A DNA stretch of 64,000 nt, taken from positions 89,439 to 153,438 of the forward strand of contig JAEXHI010000023.1 of assembly GCA_023450085.1 (NCBI GenBank). Reading direction: 5' to 3'. The notes beneath the pieces were generated by a model. It saw only the letters and a list, made by a program, of their open reading frames with translations, had not been told where the DNA came from and ran no database searches. Positions 25,595 to 32,981 of this stretch are shown in pieces (position 1 is the first letter of the stretch; each line of letters starts with the position of its first letter). The position numbers were made by a program, and so were the translations under genes. Source of the stretch: Bacteroidota bacterium. GTDB taxonomy: Bacteria; Bacteroidota; Bacteroidia; Sphingobacteriales; Sphingobacteriaceae.

Positions 25595-26830
25595 TCACTC
25601 TGTGAATTTCGTAATATCCATCTGCTTCATAATAGCGATAAGCATATCAACTATTATGCTATTGCCTGCCTGACGATAAGCCTGCGTATCACTTACCTCT
25701 ATTTTAAAATCATCTCTAAAGCCCATTAAACGTAGACATTCTCTTGGTGTAAGTTTTCTAATCCTTCCCATATGTGTAACATAATTGTCTACACCCGCAC
25801 GATGCATTTTATGCATAGATTGGAGAAGAGGACGAGCAACAGCTAAATCTGTTTTAGTACTGGTTTTCCATTTTTTTGTCCCACCAGCCAACACATAATC
25901 TCTAACTTTATCAGAGAGATAATATTTTTCTTCGACATCATTTACATCGAAAACAAATTCATCAAAAGACGCAACGTCAAATTCTGGTTCAAAAATAAAA
26001 TCTCCATGCCAATTAAATTGCTGATTAGCTTTTTGGCAAAGCGCAATTTCACCATTTACCTGAGTGTACCTTTTTAATCTATTTTTTGTACTTGTAACAA
26101 ATTTTACCCCTTTCTCTTTTAGGTAATATTTAGTATCCGTAAAATCTTCCAAGAAATCTTGCATAGTGTGTTCTAAAGGTATAGCAGCTGGAAAATCAAA
26201 CTCAACAGAATGATCAAGAAAGCCTACAACAACAATCCTTTCTCTGTGCTGAGGTATGCCATAATCTTTACCATTGAGTAGTTTTGAGTATATCTTATAT
26301 CCTAATTCCTCGAAAACATCCTTTACAACCTTCCACGTATTCCCTCCATCATGATTTGTTAAACCCTTAACATTTTCATAAATAAAGACTTTTGGTTTTG
26401 TCTCGTTAACAATTCTAGCAAAATCATAAAAAAGTGTACCTCTAATATCGTTAAGACCGAGCCTCTTACCAACCATCGAAAATGCTTGACACGGACTCCC
26501 CCCCACTAGCAAATCTATTTTTCCTTTATATTTATTAGCATTGAACTCAGTAACATCATTATGCCAATCGATAGGGTCAATTTCATAATTTGCCAAATAA
26601 CTTTTTTTAACATGAGCATCAATATCGTTCGCAAATGTTATTTCCGTTTTCAAATCAAGCCTTTTTAAGGCCTGTTCTATTGCTCCAATACCACTAAACA
26701 AGGTTCCCAAGCGAATAGTGGATTTTGGATTTGAAAACATCTTTTGCTGCCAATGTCCATCAACTAAATCACTTTCAAAAGGATATCGAGCAGCAAATAT
26801 TGGATCTATTAAGATGTCAGATGTAATCAT
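25595..26830 (-). CDS. C5 cytosine DNA methyltransferase
   Basis: A 411-residue enzyme that transfers a methyl group from S-adenosylmethionine to cytosine C5. The conserved motifs appear in order: I (IRLGTLFSGIGAIEQAL, ~39-55), IV (VGGSPCQAFSMVGKRLG with catalytic Cys114), VI (VFIYENVKGL, ENV at 152), VIII (GKDYGIPQHRERIVVVGF), a target-recognition region (~220-340), IX (GRIRKLTPRECLRLMGF) and X (YRQAGNSIIVDML). About 35 extra residues precede motif I. The recognition sequence cannot be predicted. It sits between a DUF262 gene and the HNH gene, forming a likely operon DUF262-MTase-HNH. Its promoter region carries a 22-bp perfect inverted repeat, which may control MTase expression. Confidence 0.95.
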   Translation of the reverse strand: MITSDILIDPIFAARYPFESDLVDGHWQQKMFSNPKSTIRLGTLFSGIGAIEQALKRLDLKTEITFANDIDAHVKKSYLANYEIDPIDWHNDVTEFNANKYKGKIDLLVGGSPCQAFSMVGKRLGLNDIRGTLFYDFARIVNETKPKVFIYENVKGLTNHDGGNTWKVVKDVFEELGYKIYSKLLNGKDYGIPQHRERIVVVGFLDHSVEFDFPAAIPLEHTMQDFLEDFTDTKYYLKEKGVKFVTSTKNRLKRYTQVNGEIALCQKANQQFNWHGDFIFEPEFDVASFDEFVFDVNDVEEKYYLSDKVRDYVLAGGTKKWKTSTKTDLAVARPLLQSMHKMHRAGVDNYVTHMGRIRKLTPRECLRLMGFRDDFKIEVSDTQAYRQAGNSIIVDMLIAIMKQMDITKFTE

Positions 26831-26833
26831 AAA

Positions 26834-26920
26834 ATACTAAGTTTACTTTCAAAGATATAAACATTTAGTATAAAACCAGAATATTTAGCATTTTTTTACT
26901 AAATATTCTGGTTTTATACT
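26834..26920 (-). promoter_or_regulatory. Methyltransferase promoter with 22-bp perfect inverted repeat
   Basis: Between the DUF262 and MTase genes stands a perfect inverted repeat: arms 26867-26888 and 26899-26920 (outer bases AGTATAAAACC / GGTTTTATACT), loop 10 nt with a T run. A -7-like box TATCTTTG lies on the minus strand at 26857-26850, about 20 bp before the MTase ATG. A second, shorter inverted repeat ATACTAA / TTAGTAT (26834-26840, 26865-26871) brackets that box. The large repeat would cover the -33 region. It can act as the DUF262 terminator, as an operator, or both. Confidence 0.6.
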
Positions 26921-26922
26921 TT

Positions 26923-27993
26923 TTAATTATCAGTTTTTACACCAAATAGATAGCCCTTTAATATTCTTAGTCTCTCTTTAATATTTGAAACATCATTTGT
27001 TCCGTGCTGGCTTAGCCTATCATATTCCAATAAATCATAATCAGCATTTGCATAATCTTCCTCAGCTTTCACCCTGTTTAACATGACATCTTCAGCAAAT
27101 TTCAGCAACGACGACCTTTTCAAAATAACCTCTTGGCCCTTTGTCCATTTAAAAAGCAAGTAATAAACTACTATACTCCCCTGAGCCCTAAGCAAGCTAT
27201 CTTTTAACGCAAAACATTTAGACATATCATCGAGACCAACTGTAATTTCCTTTGAGACTTCTTCGATTATAGACTTCATTTTCTTTCCGTACTTTTTCAC
27301 CATAGCATCCAGGTATACTTTCTTCGTATCTATCAACTTTTTATTTTCCTTCATCGAAGTTTCAACCAATAGCAGTTTTGCCGCAACTTCTTGGTGCTGA
27401 TATCGATTATTTGAAAATCTGACTTTCTCCTCAAAGAAACTATGCTTAGCTATTTTACGGATTTCAGATATCATATCGCCTCCAAAAGCATTCCGCTTCT
27501 CAGCGGAATTAAGTGGAACTGCTTCATTTAGTCTTGAAAACATATCTTCAATCAAATCTAGATCGTCAGTTTGCACACTAATAATAGGAAGGACGAAAGA
27601 ATCAAAATTTATTTTTATTCTCGGATATTCTTTTGCCATGTCCTCGTAGGTTAAACCCGCCAATTTAATATTGACATCGCTTTGTAATTCGAAATCCAAG
27701 GAAAGAGCAAACTTACCTTCAATAAACGCCCAAATTGCTTCAAGCCTTTGCTTACCGTCGATTATAGCGAAAGACTTTCCGATTTCCTTCTTTTCTTCTC
27801 TCCCAAATTGATGGAAATAAATCTTGGGAATATCATAATTATTCAATATAGAATCTATCAGCAATTGTTTTTTCTCCAAAGTCCAAATCTCTCCGTTGCG
27901 TTGATATTCTGGACTAACAATTATTTCGTCTTTGTCGGAATATATTCGAATAATGGTAGCATGTTGTAGTGGATTATTTTCAATATAGCTCAT
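26923..27993 (-). CDS. DUF262 (ParB/GmrSD-N-like) protein of the methyltransferase operon
   Basis: A 356-residue protein with the DUF262 signature: IIVSPEYQRNGEIWTLEKKQ at ~24-43, LLIDSILNNYDIPKIYFHQF, and FAIIDGKQRLEAIWAFIEG at ~75-93 (DGKQR replaces the usual DGxQR). SRLNEAVPLNSAEKRNAF follows at ~153-170. The rest is helical. It lacks the N-terminal domain found in the other DUF262 protein and has no visible HNH partner domain. It is the first gene of the minus-strand set DUF262-MTase-HNH, separated from the MTase by 92 bp containing the large inverted repeat. Proteins of this fold are often nucleotide-sensing restriction components; its exact part here is unknown. Confidence 0.82.
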   Translation of the reverse strand: MSYIENNPLQHATIIRIYSDKDEIIVSPEYQRNGEIWTLEKKQLLIDSILNNYDIPKIYFHQFGREEKKEIGKSFAIIDGKQRLEAIWAFIEGKFALSLDFELQSDVNIKLAGLTYEDMAKEYPRIKINFDSFVLPIISVQTDDLDLIEDMFSRLNEAVPLNSAEKRNAFGGDMISEIRKIAKHSFFEEKVRFSNNRYQHQEVAAKLLLVETSMKENKKLIDTKKVYLDAMVKKYGKKMKSIIEEVSKEITVGLDDMSKCFALKDSLLRAQGSIVVYYLLFKWTKGQEVILKRSSLLKFAEDVMLNRVKAEEDYANADYDLLEYDRLSQHGTNDVSNIKERLRILKGYLFGVKTDN

Positions 27994-28122
27994 CAGGGAA
28001 AATTTATCTTAGGCTGAAAAATAAAGATTTTTCAACACAAATAAATTAATTTCTTCAAATGATCTTTAATTCCCATAACACATTCACAAATTATAATAGA
28101 CAATTTGGAAAAGACATCTAAA

Positions 28123-28147
28123 CTGGGTGCAATAATGGGTGCTAAAA
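28123..28147 (-). promoter_or_regulatory. Paired TGGGTGC repeats, candidate recombinase arm sites (right)
   Basis: Two copies of TGGGTGCAATAA and TGGGTGCTAAAAA with a 12-bp period, matching the pair at the left end (13903-13926) in direct orientation. Confidence 0.45.
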
Positions 28148-28150
28148 AGC

Positions 28151-28185
28151 AAAAACCCACTCAGATTATCTCTAAGTGGGTTTTT
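28151..28185 (-). terminator. Terminator downstream of tRNA-Asp, supplied by the element
   Basis: Perfect hairpin with arms AAAAACCCACT (28151-28161) and AGTGGGTTTTT (28175-28185). It lies inside the element's right end and would end the tRNA-Asp transcript, replacing the chromosomal terminator now stranded at 13728-13759. Confidence 0.7.
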
Positions 28186-28203
28186 TGCGGTCCGGACGGG
28201 ACT
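28181..28203. other. Right attachment site (attR) within tRNA-Asp
   Basis: Second perfect copy of the 23-bp direct repeat. It covers the 3' acceptor strand, discriminator and part of the T arm of the tRNA gene, so insertion left the tRNA intact. Confidence 0.88.
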
Positions 28204-28261
28204 CGAACCCGCGACCTCCGCCGTGACAGGGCGGCATTCTAACCAGCTGAACTACCGAACC
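28188..28261 (-). tRNA. tRNA-Asp (GTC)
   Basis: A 74-nt cloverleaf on the minus strand. The acceptor arms GGTTCGG and CCGGACC pair over seven positions with one G-T pair. The D region is AGTTCAGCTGGTTAGAA. The anticodon arm CCGCC-CTGTCAC-GGCGG gives anticodon GTC (Asp). The T arm is GCGGGTTCGAGTCCCGT. The CCA tail is not encoded; G precedes CAAAAAA. Its 3' end is the integration target of the neighbouring element. Confidence 0.95.
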
Positions 28262-28417
28262 GTTCGCAACGTTAAACAACCGTTTTCCGTTTTGGTGATG
28301 CAAATATAGAGCGAATATTTCATTTATTCAACAAAATTTAAAAATAATTTAACACCGAGCAAAAAACACCTCATTTACAATTGATTATTTTTTTTTATAA
28401 GCAACCTCACACCAAAC

Positions 28418-28444
28418 AAAAAGCCCCGCATGTGCGGGGCTTTG
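28418..28444 (-). terminator. Terminator of prfA
   Basis: GCCCCGCA / TGCGGGGC hairpin with a 2-nt loop flanked by A and T runs, 22 bp downstream of the prfA stop. Confidence 0.85.
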
Positions 28445-28465
28445 TATAAATTAGCAGCAGAAATC

Positions 28466-29539
28466 CTAGTTCACTGCGCCATCTTTCATTTTCTCTGCGT
28501 TCTCTGCAAACTGAAGTTTATCAATCAGCTCTTGGATATCTCCATCAACAATAGCGGGCAAGTTGTATAAAGTTAAACCAATACGATGATCCGTTACACG
28601 ACCTTGAGGATAGTTGTAGGTTCTGATCTTGGCCGATCTATCACCCGTAGACACCATCGTTTTACGTTTCGCGGCAATATCACCATGTTTCTTTTGCACC
28701 TCCAAGTCGTACAACTTCGAGCGCAACATCTCCATGGCAAGCTCACGGTTGGCCAACTGTGAACGCTCCACCTGACATACCACCACAATGCCCGAAGGCC
28801 TGTGCGTTAACTGCACCTTGGTTTCTACCTTATTTACGTTCTGTCCACCAGCACCACCTGAGCGTGAAGTTTGCAAGTCCACATCCGCAGGATTAATGTA
28901 CACATCCACTTCCTCAGCCTCTGGCAATACTGCTACCGAAGCTGCCGAAGTATGTACCCTACCCTGAGTTTCAGTATCAGGCACACGCTGTACACGGTGT
29001 ACACCACTTTCATATTTCAGCGTACCGTAAACATCATCGCCACTTACTTTTAAAATCACCTCTTTGTAACCACCAGCAGTACCCTCCGTTACGTCCATCA
29101 CTTCAACCTTCCAGCCTTTGGTATCGAAATAACGGGTATACATACGATACAAATCGCCAGCAAAAAGTGCTGCTTCATCACCACCCGTACCACCACGAAT
29201 TTCAAATACCGCATTTTTCGCATCCTCCGGATCCTTAGGAATCAACATCAATCTAATGCGTTCCTCCATTTCCTCCTGCTGTACCAATAACAAATCCTGC
29301 TCCTCCTTTGCCATCTCTCTCATCTCAGGATCCTTCTCATTGCTCAAAATATCTTTGTTTGCCTCAATATTGCTCATTACGTTTTTGTACACCTTGTACT
29401 CTTCCACAATTTTAGTGAGGTCTTTATACTCTTTATTCAATGCAGCAAAACGTTTCATGTCCTGTATCACATCAGGATTGCTCAACTGCTCTTCCACATC
29501 TTCCCAGCGCAACTTAATGGCTTCTAACTTATCTAACAT
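28466..29539 (-). CDS. prfA: Peptide chain release factor 1
   Basis: A 357-residue class I release factor that reads UAA and UAG stop codons and triggers release of the finished protein from the ribosome. The GGQ motif that reaches the peptidyl-transferase centre is in RSGGAGGQNVNKVETKVQLT, and the codon-recognition region contains HTSAASVAVLPEAEEVDVYI. The stretch IRGGTGGDEAALFAGDLYRM is typical of RF1/RF2. The length is normal for RF1, and no programmed frameshift, typical of RF2 (prfB), is present. It is a core gene just right of tRNA-Asp, marking the return to the conserved chromosome. Confidence 0.95.
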   Translation of the reverse strand: MLDKLEAIKLRWEDVEEQLSNPDVIQDMKRFAALNKEYKDLTKIVEEYKVYKNVMSNIEANKDILSNEKDPEMREMAKEEQDLLLVQQEEMEERIRLMLIPKDPEDAKNAVFEIRGGTGGDEAALFAGDLYRMYTRYFDTKGWKVEVMDVTEGTAGGYKEVILKVSGDDVYGTLKYESGVHRVQRVPDTETQGRVHTSAASVAVLPEAEEVDVYINPADVDLQTSRSGGAGGQNVNKVETKVQLTHRPSGIVVVCQVERSQLANRELAMEMLRSKLYDLEVQKKHGDIAAKRKTMVSTGDRSAKIRTYNYPQGRVTDHRIGLTLYNLPAIVDGDIQELIDKLQFAENAEKMKDGAVN

Positions 29540-29615
29540 ATATTTTTAAGAAAATCAATATCTAACAATAATCAAAGCAAGCCCCGCTTTGCGCTCTTGT
29601 CTTTTTGTTAACTCC

Positions 29616-29680
29616 TGTCATCCTTAGTCTGTCGAAGGATACCCTCTCGCTTTCAACGCTTCGATAAACTCAGCGTGACA
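29616..29680. repeat. REP-like intergenic repeat
   Basis: The stretch begins TGTCATCCTTAGTCTGTCG and ends TTCGATAAACTCAGCGTGACA minus one base; the outer TGTCA / TGACA and inner TGTCGAAGG / CGATAAAC-type pieces form an imperfect palindrome. Sequences of this kind (GTCATCCT..GTCGAAGGAT..CAGCGTGACA) are familiar as interspersed repeats in Bacteroidota genomes. Only one copy was seen in the window. Confidence 0.5.
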
Positions 29681-29766
29681 CCAATGAACAATCAACCATA
29701 AAACAAAAAGTACAACCGCTTCAATCGGGTTTATTTAACCAAAAACACTGCAATAAATCACATGCT

Positions 29767-30573
29767 TTAATTATCGGACAGCAAAAATACGGCTTTTTCG
29801 GTTAACACCGCAATTAATTTGTTGCCCACCGCCACTTGCCTAATCGGACCGCTTACAGGCAGTTGCTGCTTAGATTGCTCAAACGAAACAGGATGGTATT
29901 TCACCAAAGTATGACCATTCACAAAAGCAATAACGTTACTGGCAATGTTAAAATCGGTTAAACTATCAATAGGCAATTCCCTCAAATAGCCCCCAAACCT
30001 GTCAAATTGTAAAATACCGTTGTTGCGGCGTTGTAAAAATACATACTGGTCAGAAGCGGCTAACTTTTTCGCATCAACCACTTCATCAAACAATTGGAAA
30101 AGGCTGGCCGAACGGACATCCTCTGTAAAATTGCTGCTCAGTTTAACCAGTACATTACTGGCCCTATCAAAAATCCACAGACTATTATTATTCCCAGAAG
30201 CCACTGCCGACACCAATAAATTACCATTCTTGGCAAAAGAGTAGCTCGTAATTTCGTTTAGGTTATTATTAAGTACCACCACCTGCTGAAAATCAGCATA
30301 AAAAAGTACCACCCTTAACGGGTCCGAAACATCTACGCTGTACAATTTCCCAAAACGGTTATTACTATATCGCCATTTCAACACACCTTTTGCATCATAT
30401 TTCAACAATTCATCCCTACCCGAAAGCAGGTAAACATTATCTAAATTGTCTGCATAAACAGCTTTAGCAACGGTATCTATTTTGGCTACTTGTTTCAATT
30501 GCGCTTTTGATTCGCCACTACTCAACAGCAAAATAATTAAACAATTAAGCAATAAAACAATTAACCTTTTCAT
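29767..30573 (-). CDS. Exported beta-propeller-like protein of unknown function (268 aa)
   Basis: A signal peptide is clear (MKRLIVLLLNCLIILLLSSG, then ESKAQ). The mature protein repeats a strand pattern reminiscent of a six- or seven-bladed propeller: NLDNVYLLSGRDELLKYDAK, GKLYSVDVSDPLRVVLFYAD, NNNSLWIFDRASNVLVKLSS and VIAFVNGHTLVKYHPVSF. Propeller proteins bind partners or substrates, but none can be named here. It lies 19 bp downstream of the LpxH-like gene on the same strand, so both may share a transcript. Confidence 0.72.
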   Translation of the reverse strand: MKRLIVLLLNCLIILLLSSGESKAQLKQVAKIDTVAKAVYADNLDNVYLLSGRDELLKYDAKGVLKWRYSNNRFGKLYSVDVSDPLRVVLFYADFQQVVVLNNNLNEITSYSFAKNGNLLVSAVASGNNNSLWIFDRASNVLVKLSSNFTEDVRSASLFQLFDEVVDAKKLAASDQYVFLQRRNNGILQFDRFGGYLRELPIDSLTDFNIASNVIAFVNGHTLVKYHPVSFEQSKQQLPVSGPIRQVAVGNKLIAVLTEKAVFLLSDN

Positions 30574-30592
30574 TGACTATTTCAATTCCCCT

Positions 30593-31342
30593 TTAGGGGT
30601 TAGGGGTAAAATACTCCAACCTTAGTTGCTCTCCGTCAAAAACCCCGTACGACTGGTAATTTAACCACTCGCCAATGTTAACGTAAGTACTGCGATCGTT
30701 TAGTTTTATTTCCAAAGGCAAATGCCGGTGTCCAAATACAAAATAATCAAAATGCTGCTTTTGCAATTGCTCTTTAGCATACACCGCCAGCCATTCTTTC
30801 TCTTCACCTAAAAAAACTTCCTCGGCTTTACTGGCTGCCCTACTATGTGCCGACCAACCATTGGCAATGCCCAATCCAATACGAGGAGGCAAAACACCAA
30901 ACAGCCACTGGCAAACAGGGTTTCTAAAAATCTTTCTTAAAAACTTATATTTTTGATCGCCAGGACCCAAACCATCACCATGATGCAGGTAAAATTTCTT
31001 ACCGTTACGTTCAATCACCAGCTCATCGCTCACAATCTGCATGCCTATCTCTTTGGTGAAATAGTCCTTCACCCACATATCATGATTACCCTTGAAAAAG
31101 TAGATTTTAATACCGCTATCGGCCATTTGTGCCAACTTGCCCTGCAACCTCACAAACCCCTTGGGCACTACATATTTATATTCGAACCAAAAATCAAACA
31201 CATCGCCCATTAAAAACAGTTCGCTGCAAGTAGGTGTAATCCAATCCAGCCATTTTACAATACGGTCTTCACGCAACCTACTCTCCTCGTAGTTAGGAGA
31301 TCCCAAATGAAAATCTGATGCGAAATATATGTTCTTGGTCAT
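30593..31342 (-). CDS. lpxH: LpxH-like UDP-2,3-diacylglucosamine diphosphatase
   Basis: A 249-residue calcineurin-like metallophosphoesterase. All metal-binding motifs are present: ASDFHLGSPN (D and H), FLMGDVFDFWFEY, FFKGNHDMWVKDYF, YLHHGDGLGPGD and YFVFGHRHLPLEI. In Bacteroidota this family hydrolyses UDP-2,3-diacylglucosamine to lipid X and UMP in lipid A synthesis, at the inner face of the inner membrane. The family also includes LpxH2-type proteins of less certain substrate, so the symbol is given with that reserve. Basic residues in RKIFRNPVCQWLFG fit membrane association. Confidence 0.82.
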   Translation of the reverse strand: MTKNIYFASDFHLGSPNYEESRLREDRIVKWLDWITPTCSELFLMGDVFDFWFEYKYVVPKGFVRLQGKLAQMADSGIKIYFFKGNHDMWVKDYFTKEIGMQIVSDELVIERNGKKFYLHHGDGLGPGDQKYKFLRKIFRNPVCQWLFGVLPPRIGLGIANGWSAHSRAASKAEEVFLGEEKEWLAVYAKEQLQKQHFDYFVFGHRHLPLEIKLNDRSTYVNIGEWLNYQSYGVFDGEQLRLEYFTPNP

Positions 31343-31523
31343 CTAAATTTCAAAGATAGCGTAGTTTTAAGTAATAATTAAGTTTTGCCGATAATACTTC
31401 GTTTCTTTGAAAAAACTAAATATAAATGGCCATTAAAATGCAAATCCGATAGATTTAGTAGATTTTTTCACTTTCTATCTAGAATTCATCTAAATAAGTG
31501 CCATTATTTAAAACTTAATTTTG

Positions 31524-31531
31524 TACTTTTG
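31524..31531 (+). promoter_or_regulatory. -7 promoter box of the ferredoxin reductase gene
   Basis: TACTTTTG fits TAnnTTTG and lies 17 bp before the ATG at 31549. Confidence 0.5.
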
Positions 31532-31548
31532 CACAAATTTTTAAGAAT

Positions 31549-32559
31549 ATGATCTCTACTGATATAGCTATTATAGGCGCTGGGCCAGTTGGTTTGTTTG
31601 CAATTTTTGAAGCGGGTTTGTTAAAAATGCGCTGTCATTTAATTGACTACTTACCTCAGGTTGGCGGTCAGCTATCAGAAATATACCCTAAAAAACCTAT
31701 TTACGATATTCCGGGTTTCCCATCTGTATTGGCTCAAGAGCTTATTGACAATTTGATGGAGCAAGCCAAACCTTTCCACCCAGGTTTTACCCTTGGTGAG
31801 CGTATTGAAGGCTTGGAAAAAAGAGGCGAAGGCGATTTCGTATTAACCACTAACATGGGCACTGTAATTGAAGCCAAAGTAGTGGTAATTGCCGGTGGTT
31901 TGGGATGTTTCGAGCCCCGTAAGCCCGCTGTTGCCGGATTAGAAAAATTTGAAAATGGCCGTGGTGTCAACTACATGATCTTAGATCCTGAGAAATACCG
32001 TGACCAAAAAATGGTAATTGCTGGTGGTGGCGACTCGGCCTTAGACTGGACTATTTTCCTAGCTGAAATTTGCAGCGAGTTAACTTTGGTACACCGTAGC
32101 GAAGCCTTTAGAGGTGCGCCAGATTCAGTCGCCAAAGTAATGGAATTGGCCGAAAAAGGTAAAATCAACTTGATTTTGAACAGTAACCTAAACGCTGTAC
32201 ATGGCGAGGGTAAATTGGAAACGGTTGAAATTATCCATAACAAAACCATGGAAATCATTAGTGTTGAAGCTGATCACTTAATTCCTTTGTTTGGCTTAAG
32301 CCCTAAATTGGGACCAATTGAACAATGGGGACTTAACATTAGCAAAAGTGCTATTGAAGTAAATGTTGACGACTACTCAACCAATGTTCCGGGAGTTTAT
32401 GCTATTGGCGATATTAACACTTACACCAATAAGTTAAAGCTGATTTTATGCGGTTTCCACGAAGCGGCATTAATGAGCCACAGCGCTTACCAGTACATGA
32501 ACCCTGGCGTAAAATACACCATGAAGTATACCACCGTTAATGGTGTTAGTGAGTTTTAA
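31549..32559 (+). CDS. Ferredoxin-NADP+ reductase (YumC / thioredoxin-reductase-like)
   Basis: A 336-residue flavoprotein. The FAD-binding motif is IAIIGAGPVGLFAIFEAG at the N-terminus; IDYLPQVGGQLSEIYPKKPI follows, the NADP-binding motif is MVIAGGGDSALDWTIFLAEI at ~163-182, and GVYAIGDINTY near 283 contacts FAD. The redox CxxC of true thioredoxin reductases is absent, which points to the YumC-type ferredoxin/flavodoxin-NADP+ reductase. It passes electrons between NADPH and ferredoxin in the cytoplasm. A 2Fe-2S ferredoxin gene follows 20 bp downstream and is the likely partner. Confidence 0.88.
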   Translation: MISTDIAIIGAGPVGLFAIFEAGLLKMRCHLIDYLPQVGGQLSEIYPKKPIYDIPGFPSVLAQELIDNLMEQAKPFHPGFTLGERIEGLEKRGEGDFVLTTNMGTVIEAKVVVIAGGLGCFEPRKPAVAGLEKFENGRGVNYMILDPEKYRDQKMVIAGGGDSALDWTIFLAEICSELTLVHRSEAFRGAPDSVAKVMELAEKGKINLILNSNLNAVHGEGKLETVEIIHNKTMEIISVEADHLIPLFGLSPKLGPIEQWGLNISKSAIEVNVDDYSTNVPGVYAIGDINTYTNKLKLILCGFHEAALMSHSAYQYMNPGVKYTMKYTTVNGVSEF

Positions 32560-32579
32560 GAATTATATTGAACAATAAG

Positions 32580-32906
32580 ATGAGCGATATTAATATCACC
32601 GTTGAAGACAGAGAAGGGAATGTAGCTGATTTAGTTGCCCCTACTGACATGGGCCTTAGCCTAATGGAGTTTCTAAAAGCTAGCGAGTACGATGTATTGG
32701 CTACCTGCGGAGGTATGGCCTTATGCGCTACCTGCTGTGTTGACGTACTTGAAGGAGAAGAAAAGCTTAATGAAATGAGCGATGACGAATATGCCATGCT
32801 AGACACTTTGCCTGATCTTTTGCCTAATTCAAGGTTAGCTTGTCAACTTCAATTAAAGCCTGAAATGGAAGGCTTAAAAGTAAGATTACACGCCATGGAT
32901 TACTAA
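32580..32906 (+). CDS. 2Fe-2S ferredoxin (adrenodoxin type)
   Basis: A 108-residue protein from the ATG at 32580; an in-frame TTG at 32568 is less likely. Cluster ligands are visible as C-x5-C-x2-C (ATCGGMALCATCCVDVLEG) and a fourth Cys in SRLACQLQL. The LMEFLKASEYDVLATCGG lead-in is typical of the adrenodoxin/Fdx group. It carries single electrons in the cytoplasm and lies 20 bp behind the ferredoxin-NADP+ reductase, so the two probably form one electron-transfer unit. Confidence 0.92.
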   Translation: MSDINITVEDREGNVADLVAPTDMGLSLMEFLKASEYDVLATCGGMALCATCCVDVLEGEEKLNEMSDDEYAMLDTLPDLLPNSRLACQLQLKPEMEGLKVRLHAMDY

Positions 32907-32926
32907 TTGCTAATCCGGTTGATATA

Positions 32927-32960
32927 AAAAAGGAGTCCCGAACGTTCGGGACTCCTTTTT
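32927..32960. terminator. Bidirectional terminator between ferredoxin and CtpA-like genes
   Basis: Perfect palindrome with core AGTCCCGAACGTTCGGGACT flanked by A and T runs. It lies between the convergent stops at 32906 and 32982 and can serve both. Confidence 0.9.
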
Positions 32961-32981
32961 GCTTTTATACGCTTTTAAATA

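Larger units (their letters stand above)
13755..28203. mobile_element. 14.4-kb integrated element in tRNA-Asp (defence-gene island)
   Basis: A 23-bp perfect direct repeat bounds it (13755-13777 and 28181-28203; core GCGGTCCGGACGGGACT), and the right copy is the 3' end of the tRNA-Asp gene. A tyrosine recombinase gene lies directly inside the left end. Paired TGGGTGC repeats sit just inside both ends. The inside is clearly more AT-rich than the prfA side. Cargo includes a replication-initiator-like protein, regulators, nucleases, a three-gene ATPase/DUF262 operon and a restriction-modification-like operon. No relaxase or conjugation genes are visible, so transfer would need help from elsewhere. 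Confidence 0.9.
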
